Assembly: GCA_030544235.1 (NCBI GenBank)
Contig: CM060469.1
Location: 13,014,017-13,078,016, forward strand
Source: Lepturacanthus savala
Taxonomy: Eukaryota > Chordata > Actinopteri > Scombriformes > Trichiuridae
Length of the DNA stretch: 64,000 nt
Reading direction: 5' to 3'
Of the stretch, positions 56,138-64,000 are shown one piece after another. The notes beneath the pieces were generated by a model. That model had not been told where the DNA came from, did no database searches, and saw only the letters and a list, made by a program, of their open reading frames with translations. How positions within the stretch are numbered: position 1 is the first letter of the stretch; each line of letters starts with the position of its first letter. The position numbers and the translations under genes are program-made.

Positions 56138-56143
56138 TTTATT
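56138..56143 (-). terminator. shd: Candidate shd poly(A) signal
   Basis: Minus-strand AATAAA followed by GT/T-rich sequence (ggtgttgtctgttttt), about 920 nt after the shd stop. Confidence 0.5.
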
Positions 56144-57060
56144 TTCAACACGTTTTAAATCTTATAAAACAGCACAGTAAATAATCTACCAAAGCTTTTT
56201 TTTTTGTTGGTTTGTTGGTTTTAAATAGTCGGGATCACAAAGCCACAAGCTTTCGATATAATACTGTAGTTTTTTACTCTATAAACTAGTATTGCAGGAG
56301 TCTGTTATAGTGTAAAGTTAACAAGTCTTTGTGTTCACACATAACATCACGAGCCGAGGAGAGCGCTGCAGCGAGCAGCTACAGCGTCCGAACATTCACA
56401 GGCCTCTGAAACACAGAGCTGACGCGCAGCTGTGGTTTAAATCGTAGTGTTTGATTGGTATCGGTAATTAACACTTTATGGATAATAACAGTGTCGTTTG
56501 TAGCTACAGCACATTTTCTATTGCATCTTCTATTGTCTACATCTATTTGAACTTTCTAACTCTTTGATTTTTGTCATTTTGAAACACAAAATTGACGTGA
56601 AAAAGAAAAAGATCCCAAACTTGCCTCAGCAGCTTGTGAAAAAGAAAACGCCAGTAATTATCCTTTAAATGTGCTGATTGCACAGTTCATCTCTGCACAG
56701 CAGTATGAAAGCCAGTCTCCATGCAATATTAGATTCTACCATCTCAAGACTTTCTTTTTTGTTAATCTTCAGCCTGAAAAAAAAGGAGATTAAAATAAAA
56801 ACAGGGGATTTCAGTGATAAAACCAGTTCACAGGCGTAGGTTCATGAGGCACGGAGCGCTCTTATTTAGCTGCAGTGTAGTAACTGGGGTTATGATAAAA
56901 ACAGCAAAAGGAAAAAAAAATAAAAAAAAGACGTCACCACGGTCCAAACTCATGTGAGCAGTGAAGGTAGAACGGCAGTGGAAAGGCATGTAATAAAGGG
57001 GTAAATATTGAGTATATATTGTATTCAGTAGCACCAGCAGCAAGAGTGTATGTGTCAGTG
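56144..57060 (-). other. shd: shd 3'UTR
   Basis: Non-coding, between the shd stop and the poly(A) candidate; nothing else recognised. Confidence 0.55.
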
Positions 57061-57247
57061 TCAGAGGGTCTGCACGATGACGGGATACAGCAGCGACATG
57101 TGCTCGGCTCCTCTGATCGGCAGCTTGTGTGTGGTGTAGTAGTGGATGACCTCGGGGATGGTGGAGAACGGAGGGCTGTTCTCCCCGAGCACGTAGCGCC
57201 CGTCTGCAGACGAGGAAAATTTCATGTGCATGAAGCCCTTGCAGCTC
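57061..57247 (-). CDS. shd: shd coding exon 7 (SH2, second half, terminal)
   Basis: The acceptor is cctctctcag and the TGA stop is at 57063-57061. It encodes SCKGFMHMKF, PEVIHYYTTHKLPIRGAEHM and the end YPVIVQTL. Confidence 0.95.
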
Positions 57248-60200
57248 CTGAGAGAGGAACACAGAAGGAAGGATTAGTGTGTCTCATAATAATATTACAG
57301 TCAGCCATATTTAACCTGTGTATTAAATAATCTACAACACAAGATTTACAGGATCAGGTGATGAACGAATTCTGAACCAAAACATAGTCCTACACTGAGG
57401 TCATGCGAGGACACCTGAGCCGGTTTTATTCACGAGAAGCAGGTTGTGAGATGTGGTTGCAAGCTCCATAAAGCATTTACCACAGATACAGCTCTGGAAA
57501 AAAACAACAACAGACCACTGCAAAATGATCATTTTTTTCCTGATTTTACGACTTATAGGGATTTGTTTGGGCAAATGGAACATTTTTGTTTGAGTCTATA
57601 AAGTATTGACAACATATCCCCCAAATTCCAAGTAAAAATATTAATGTTTAGAGTTTTTATTTGCAGAAAATGACACACAAAATAACAAAAAAATCAATGT
57701 TTGCTTTGCTCTCCACATGTCTTTTTTTCTTGGGTGACTTTATTCCACTCCTGGTTCCTCTTTAAGCAGAATGAGGTGTTCTCATATTTTATGTTTTTCC
57801 AGAGCTGTATAGTTTATCAGTTGCAGCTGCTGCTTTCGTGGTGATACCAAGACAGTCCTGCCACCAGTTTTTGTTTTCACTTCAACCAATTTTGTATTAT
57901 TTCTTCAGTATTTATTACTAGTTCCAATATATCTTTCCACATCTTTCTGGTTTTGCTGTACATCATTTTTGTCAGGAAAGAATTAATGTCCTGTCCCAAA
58001 TTCCCGTCTGGTTACGGTAGATTAATAAATGTGACTTATGAGGAATCAATCTTTGGCCAAAAACATACAACTGCAGAGAACTTATAATTTCAGAACTGTG
58101 ATAAATATGGATCCTGGACCGCAAGTGAATCCACTAAGATCTTAGAAACATCCGTTCTCTGTGATATTAGACAGATGCGGTCACTTAAGCTTCCATTATA
58201 ATCTGTCAGAACTGATTTTCTGCTTCCAACAAGACCAACTGCCTCAGACCCCCCCCCCCCCCCCCCCCCGTTCTAAAATAGATAAACCAACATTCACATG
58301 CAATTCATTTGGTCACAGGTCAGATAAACACATCGCAACAAAGCTGGTCTTATACTTCTCTAAAGTGTAGGACTATTCCTCCATTGTTTGAGTATTTAAT
58401 TGATTTGTGTTGGCTTCACATGAGGGCTTTCAGTGGATCGCAATCCAATCAAATTACTGCTCTTCACCCCTCACTGCTTCAAAAGACTACAGATGTGAGT
58501 TTAGAAGCAATTTCCCAGCATGCAGAGAGTCTCTTTAAAAACAGCTGCTTTCATGGTGATTATTCATAAAGGCTGAAAACGCCCTCACACGGATGCAAAA
58601 AGGGTGTGGGGGGATGGGGGGGGAAGCAAAGAGCAACACATAATACGGTTGGGTGAACGACTCGAAAAGTTGCCTCAGGGTTCATATCTGATGAGATTCT
58701 CTCACCACCCACAGAGCATGACAATACCCAAATGAGGCAAAAACTGGATCAGAGCATTTTTGGAAACGGCACAATGCGGCACGCCGGCGTAGAATTCCCC
58801 TTTAAGAGATTGCAGCAATGTTTCAGCAACACCGTGCAAGGAAAGTATGTGTTTTCTGGCCCAGAATGTGCAGTGAGTTACACAATAAAGCGGGCCGCTT
58901 CTACCTGAGTGAGAGGGAGTAGTCGTTCCGACAGGACTGGCTGTTCCTCACCAGGTAGGAGCTCTCCTTGCACAGAGTCAGCAGAGACTCGGCCTCTGAG
59001 CGGCTCAGGGATCCATGATACCATCTGCAGCAGATAAGGACGTCATTAACGATTAAAGAGCAATCAACCCATCATGGATTTCACATATTTTCCTGATTAA
59101 AACTGGCTAATTGAGAAAACACAAAGGGGCTTAGGGCACTCAGGAGAATTCAAATCGTTATTTTCAAATGCTATTCTGATACGGGTGAAATCAGAATCCA
59201 AAAAAGAGAAGAAATTAGCAGAGGCACTCCAAGATCTGAAAAAAAGGAATAAAAAGCCTGTAATATAACATGGCAAGGATATGTTTAAAAAGCACATAGG
59301 CCTACGCATTATGGCCATATTTTTTTTTTTATCTCAGAGTGCTAATCTCTTTTTTAAACTGGATTAATGTACATGACTCATCATGACTCAGCGCATCTCA
59401 ACATGGAACAGCTAAGATTTGACTCAAAGCACAGAAAGAAAGTTTAGAACAATCTGGCAGTCATTTCTACTCCCTGTTGAATAAATAAATACGGCCCTAT
59501 GATTTGAGATTTTTCATTTATTTATTTGAGCAGCTACACAAACTATACTTCAAATTATTCAAGTAGCATATCAAGTCAGGAATGAGAAATCGAATCTTCT
59601 GTAGGAGACAATCACTGCTACTCAAAAGAAAAGAGGAAATGAGGAAACACTGAATTGAAAAGAAAGTCCACTTACACTTGGCTCTCCAGTGGCAGAAATG
59701 GATCCACTCTCTCTCCCAGGAGAGGAGGCGTGTCCCCGACCAGACGGAGGGTAGTCGAATCTGCAGTGAGAGTAGATGCGGTGCCGGTCTTGGTGAGTCT
59801 GGTCTGGTCCGTCTGAGCTCGGGAACGCTCCCTTTCCGCTCCTTCAAACTGAACTACAGACAGAAAAAAAAAAGGAGAGAGAAACTGTTTAAGAAAACAC
59901 AGCCTAGGACACCTTCATCACAGGAATCTACTACCCTGAAACACCAATTTACCTGCTAGAGCTTTAGAGATGTTGTCCTTCTTCCACTCCCAGGGCTGGT
60001 CGTATTCGTCAGCCGGCCTCTCGTCGTCCTGAGGCAGTCGGCTCTCCCTGCCGTCCACCAGGAGAAGCCCGGCCTCGCCCCTCTGGGGTTGCTGCTGTGC
60101 TGCTGGAGCAGCTCGGGGGTGCTGACGAGTCCTCTCCTCGTACGGGTTGTCGTATAACTGGGCGCCATCGCCACTCCCAGCCCTGTTCATAACCACGCTG

Positions 60201-61222
60201 TGCTGCATTTCTGCAGAGGAAAACATGCAGACTTAATACATTCATATAAAAAATGTAATTAAGGATCATGAACAGGTGGAAAAAAAAGCTAAATTAAAGC
60301 TGCATGTCAAATGTTTAGCATATGATATTTGCTCTTACTGTTCACCCTTCAAACATCATCATAAAGAGCTCATAATAAACCTGAAATGATCCTCTGAGCC
60401 TCAAATGGCTCCATGTAGCTGCAGCAGTCTGTTGGTGCAGATTTGGGCTCCCAGTTTGGCCGAGGTCTCGGGTCTGGACGGGCATCAAACGGGTCGGAGT
60501 AATCGGTATCGGCTTCCGACGCTGCTGGGGCAGAAGGTACCACCTTCAGAGGGAGAAAGAATCAATGGCTGTCAAACAGATCGGTGCAGATTTATGTGCA
60601 GGGCAGATACGGAGGTAAATAAAGCGGAACACGAATATTTAAAAAAACAAAAAAAGCCATTCTCACAGGTTCCTCTTGAATAGTCACAGGACTCAGGGGG
60701 ACTTTACAGCGGCCAAACTCCTGGGAATCCACTTTAATTAGTCTGTGTTTGGGGGACACCACTTTCACCTGGGAAATCACATATGGAAACAACAAGCTTC
60801 CATTAACTATTAACATGACTTTTTCGTCAATAATGTTTTTAACATGAAGAATCAAAAGGGAGATCTAAGGTCTATATAACCCAATTAAAATTATCTAGGG
60901 AGACCAGCTACCTGGCATATAATAGAAACATAACTTACACAAACATAACATTAATGCAAAAACGTGTGTGTCGTACCTCCACACCATTAGGTAACCCTGA
61001 AACAAATGCAGGGAATGAGGGGAGGCTCACTGTTGCACTACAGGAGCTGAAACCACCATTCTGGAGCTCCTTATCGGGGCTCTGGTACGGGTCCTCGAAG
61101 TCCAGCTCCTTCTGAGCTCTGTAGGCCCTCAAAATTTCACTCTCGCTGTAATCTGGCCTCGGGGGCTGTGGAGGGTCACGCTTGTTGCCAAAGTTTAGGT
61201 AGTCTTTCAGCCACTTTGCCAT
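57061..61222 (-). CDS. shd: shd, Src homology 2 domain-containing protein D
   Basis: It encodes a 417-aa cytoplasmic adaptor of the SHB/SHD/SHE/SHF family. Minus-strand coding exons: 61222-60977, 60768-60667, 60543-60381, 60210-59953, 59853-59676, 59024-58905, 57247-57061, summing to 1254 nt. The start MAKWLKDYLNFG and PPQPPRPDYSESEILRAYRA are family signatures. Five YXXP motifs, as described for mammalian SHD as Abl substrate sites, are at Y46 (YQSP), Y131 (YSDP), Y159 (YMEP), Y190 (YDNP) and Y240 (YDQP). PQDDERPADEYDQPWEWKKD is near-identical to mammals. The C-terminal SH2 domain begins WYHGSLSRSEAESLL, has the phosphotyrosine Arg in YLVR (R342) and ends YPVIVQTL. It is longer than the human protein (about 340 aa), mostly from the spacer before the SH2 domain. 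Human SHD neighbours YJU2, as here. Confidence 0.96.
57489..57807. mobile_element. Non-autonomous Tc1/mariner element in shd intron 6
   Basis: Inverted ends cagctctggaaaaa and tttttccagagctg lie between TA dinucleotides (57487-57488, 57808-57809). It is 319 bp with no transposase, and is a shorter relative, in opposite orientation, of 54089-54575. Confidence 0.8.
57810..58904 (-). other. Rest of shd intron 6
   Basis: Contains a 21-nt C-run (58249-58269). No exon recognised. Confidence 0.6.
58905..59024 (-). CDS. shd: shd coding exon 6 (SH2, first half)
   Basis: The acceptor is gctgcag and the donor is CTCAG|gtagaa. It encodes WYHGSLSRSEAESLLTLCKE and SSYLVRNSQS, including the phosphotyrosine-binding Arg. 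Confidence 0.95.
59025..59675 (-). other. shd intron 5
   Basis: AT-rich intron; nothing recognised. Confidence 0.6.
59676..59853 (-). CDS. shd: shd coding exon 5
   Basis: The acceptor is gtctgtag and the donor is CAAGT|gtaagt. It encodes the spacer VQFEGAERERSR to GERVDPFLPLESQ; the last part matches AERVDPALPLEKQ of human SHD. Confidence 0.92.
59953..60210 (-). CDS. shd: shd coding exon 4
   Basis: The acceptor is ctctgcag and the donor is CTAGCAG|gtaaat; 258 nt with AQLYDNPYEE and PADEYDQPWEWKKDNISKAL. Confidence 0.93.
60381..60543 (-). CDS. shd: shd coding exon 3
   Basis: The acceptor is tctgaag and the donor is TTTCAG|gtttat. It carries YSDPFDARPD and YMEPFEAQ. Confidence 0.92.
60667..60768 (-). 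CDS. shd: shd coding exon 2
   Basis: The acceptor is tttcccag and the donor is GAACCT|gtgaga; 102 nt encoding VKVVSPKHRLIKVDSQEFGR and on to QEEP. SPKHRLIKV is conserved in SHD. Confidence 0.93.
60977..61222 (-). CDS. shd: shd coding exon 1
   Basis: The exon begins at 61226 after acceptor tttccag, 4 nt before the ATG; the donor is GTGGAG|gtacga. Encodes residues 1-82. Confidence 0.93.
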
Positions 61223-61226
61223 GGAT

Positions 61227-62345
61227 CTGGAAACAAAATGACACATTAAGCAGAAAACGATTAAACGGGCAGGAAGGTAATTGGTTTTAGGGTGTTAGTC
61301 CACCCTAAAAATCAGCCGATAATCTGTTTCACATTATATATTGAATATATTAGGTTTTATGGAACATGATCAGACTGAGAAAGCAACTTTAACAAATCAC
61401 TTTTGGCTTTCGAAATTAATAGAGTCACAGACGGATTAATCCTGGCTGAAATCCAATACAGATCACAAAGATCAATAAATCAACCCAGCAGCCTTGAGAA
61501 GGGACAGTTATTATTTCAGCTGGGCTGCAGCAAAAGATCTTTTTCATCATAGAGTAATCTTCTGATTCTATTTAGATCAGTCATTTGCTCTGTGAAGTGT
61601 CATACAGATACAGATATATAGTAATGATATATAGTAATGTCCTACAGGTTTAGCTTGTTGTTCAACAGGAACAGATGTGCAGTCCACCATCACTGAGGAC
61701 AAAGAAAAGCAGCAAACCATTAACCACAGATCACAACAAAGAGGCTAAAAACACGATTGTGATCGACCAATTATTCCAGCTATAAACCAAAAGCTATAGA
61801 TTATGACGTTTATGTTGACTTTAGATAATATTCACTTATTTTAAGTTGAGGATAAAACCTCCTAAGATGCCACTGTCCCCTGAAGAAGAAAAAAAAAGAG
61901 TTAATCAACAGGTCAAAACAGCAGCTTGTAAGATAATGATGATTTTCCAGCTGATGTAGTGTGTTGACTTTTGTTTAGTTTGTTTATGTTTACGTCTGCT
62001 AGCATGCTAAATCAAATCACAAGAACCAATCAGCATGTTAGCATTATTTAGGGATTTCAATCCATTCTCCACAACTGTTGATTAAACATAGACTTTACTT
62101 AATTAAAAAAACACCAGCACACAACTAAATAGTTGCCTCGTGTTGCCGTGGACGAGAACAACGTTAGTCGTTGAACAAAGTTAAGATTCTTTCCGTCACG
62201 GCTCTGTCAAAGCTAAGTTAGCCCAGTTAGCTAACTTAGCCGAGTTAGCTAACTTAGCCCAGTTAGCTCAGTTAGCTTCGTGCTGCTAGCGTCGCAGCGT
62301 CTCCAGCAGCCCACAGGTCACTTGTGGCGTCTCCGGACGTCTCAC
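61227..62345 (-). other. shd 5' intron (between noncoding exon and ATG exon)
   Basis: No coding signal. Its 5' end (about 62205-62280) holds an imperfect tandem repeat of the 17-18-bp word 'agttagctaacttagcc'. Confidence 0.55.
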
Positions 62346-62490
62346 CCTCTTTCTTTGCATTGGCGGCTCCCCGGTAGACTGAGCTCTCCGTCTGGTTAAC
62401 ATCCAGCGTCTCGTTAGAACGTTTTCAGGTGTGGAAATAAAACATAGTTGTCAGGACAGCTGATGTTAGCCGGAGCAGCCTCTTCACTCT
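62346..62490 (-). other. shd: Predicted shd noncoding first exon and promoter vicinity
   Basis: A GC-richer stretch with a strong donor (AAAGAGG|gtgaga, exon end at 62346) in the right place and strand to splice to the acceptor at 61227. It carries no ATG-initiated frame joining the SHD frame. The upstream limit is a guess. Confidence 0.45.
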
Positions 62491-63817
62491 CTGGATTAAA
62501 GGGGAGGAACGGTAGTGACTATTTATGGTGGGTCGATCTTCAGATCGATGGATAGATCGATAAACAGATCGACAGGATCAATATGGCTGTAATAAATATA
62601 CTAGTAGTAATATTTTATTATAAGGAAATATTACTAAATATTTTTTTACTGAGATAATTCATAATTATGTTTATTCATAAGCGATTATATCGTTGATATG
62701 TATTAGCAGTCGTATATTTAGTTTAAATAAAAACCCAGTCTAATATAAAGTCGTGAAATTGTTTAAAAAATGTAGAAATTAACTGATGGAGAAGGGATGG
62801 GACTAAATAATTTTGCAATAATTTTTCCCACTCCTTTTTAGGTATTTTAACCTTTTCATTTTCAACTATTTGTTTAGTCCGCTTGTTTGTATGATGAAGT
62901 TTTACATATTCAAAATAAAAATTTAAAGCAAATATACTTTATTAATTCCAAAGGAAAAAATGAACTTTTACAGTAACAATGAGCTAAAAGAAAGACAAAA
63001 TTATATACAATAATAAAGACCAATATTTTGGTCTTGCAGACAATTCCAGATCCACTACTGACTGTTTTTAATCAGCTCTTCTGTGGTTGAATAACTTGTT
63101 GCCATCAAACTGGATAATATTTCCAATATCAAACATACACAGGTGCTTTCATATTATATTTTAAGTCCTCGGTCCATTTAAAACTGTTTCTCTTCTTGTT
63201 CCTACAGTTAAATGTTTGAGCAAGTTGGAGACATCTTGTGTCATCACATTTTTAAAGGTATGATATAATAATGACTACAAATGATTCAACATGACATTTT
63301 TACATGGAATTTGACATTGTTCCCATATTTAATTAAATCAAACTTAATTACATAAAATAAACAATATGAACTCAGTGGAATTTCATACTTTCTCCATTTA
63401 TAGGCTCATTCCAAGAAATAAAGGACCCAAAATAGTCTGTAGTTATATTCATATTCCTGCTTTTCTCATTTGTGTTATTTTCTTAAAAAAGGCCAGATAT
63501 ACATTGGGGACCACAAAATTATGACATGTAATATATCACATTTAAAGACATTTTAGACATATAGTGTGGTAAGGTGTCAAAATATTTCAAGGCCAAAGTG
63601 ATAAAGCAAATCAGATTTCAATAAAGCCTTGTTGTTTTACTGGATTTGGACACACACTATCCCTGCTAATGACTGACCACTGGCAAATTATTACTGACGT
63701 GTAGTAATTTGCTTCTGTACAGCAATTCAAGAAGGTGTATCATACGTTCATTTCTGGATCATTCACACTATTTTGTGACAGTCACTCGAGTCAAAATCCA
63801 CCCGAAGCATCTTTTTC
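62491..63817 (-). other. yju2 3'UTR / yju2-shd intergenic region
   Basis: AT-rich with no open frame of note. Several minus-strand AATAAA/ATTAAA words (for example 62943-62938, 63333-63328) could end yju2; none stands out. Confidence 0.5.
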
Positions 63818-63933
63818 TCATTCGCTGTCATTGCTGTCACTGTCTGAATACGCCCCCAGCAGGCTGAGAGACGACGAGCCGTTTGGTTTGGCGTCAGCCT
63901 TTGAAGCGTTAGTGGAGGCAGCCGTCGATGAAT
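63818..63933 (-). CDS. yju2: yju2 (ccdc94) terminal exon, partial gene
   Basis: Only the last coding exon is in the window; the rest lies to the right. The acceptor is gtcttacag and the TGA stop is at 63820-63818. It encodes SSTAASTNASKADAKPNG followed by SSSLSLLGAYSDSDSNDSE, which matches the human YJU2 C-terminus (SSLSQLGAYLDSDDSNGSN). YJU2 is a splicing factor acting with the activated spliceosome at the first catalytic step (family knowledge). The zinc-binding N-terminal domain is not visible here. Its position next to shd on the same strand agrees with human synteny. Confidence 0.85.
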
Positions 63934-64000
63934 CTGTAAGACAAGAAAAGGGTTGAATTCATCTTCTGAATAATACGCTTTTGATTGAGGATGTGAATGA

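Noticed and set aside
57019..57330. A 103-codon plus-strand frame
   Set aside because: Antisense shadow of the shd terminal SH2 exon.

Overview
The window is vertebrate nuclear DNA, almost certainly from a ray-finned (teleost) fish. Every gene is split by GT-AG introns. The proteins are clear vertebrate orthologues. The non-coding DNA holds fish-type Tc1-like relics, short inverted-repeat elements, non-LTR 3' tails and dense CA, TA and homopolymer microsatellites. A spiny-rayed fish is a reasonable guess from compactness and repeat flavour, but that is inference.

Left half, plus strand. gna11 (G-protein alpha subunit 11) occupies about 2.4-10.3 kb. Its first exon lies left of the window; exons 2-7 are present, followed by a long 3' region. 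The most notable feature of the window is here: two complete 129-nt versions of exon 4, at 5407-5535 and 6501-6629, each open and each with its own splice sites. They encode alternative switch I segments, one G11-like and one Gq-like. tle5 (aes, the short Groucho/TLE co-repressor) follows, with a CpG-rich promoter near 18.9-19.4 kb, seven coding exons from 19395 to 25265 (203 aa), and a 3'UTR ending at a good poly(A) signal at 28481.

Right half, minus strand. plpp2 (phospholipid phosphatase 2, 283 aa, six exons, 47610-32333) is convergent with tle5. Then come theg (sperm microtubule-associated THEG-repeat protein, six exons, 55027-52210), shd (SH2 adaptor with five YXXP motifs, 417 aa, seven coding exons, 61222-57061) and the terminal coding exon of yju2/ccdc94 (63933-63818), whose remainder lies beyond the right edge. 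The tle5-plpp2 gap contains a diverged tandem array of four tRNA-like units, each with A-box- and B-box-like motifs.

How the genes relate: they are not one pathway. All six have human orthologues on 19p13.3, so the window is a compacted, rearranged part of that synteny group. Two encode signalling parts (Gq/11 alpha, SHD adaptor), one a membrane lipid phosphatase, one a transcription co-repressor, one a spliceosome factor and one a sperm structural protein. Exon boundaries were set by eye from splice sites, reading phase and similarity to known proteins. Total coding lengths for tle5, plpp2, theg and shd each come out as an exact multiple of three ending in a stop.
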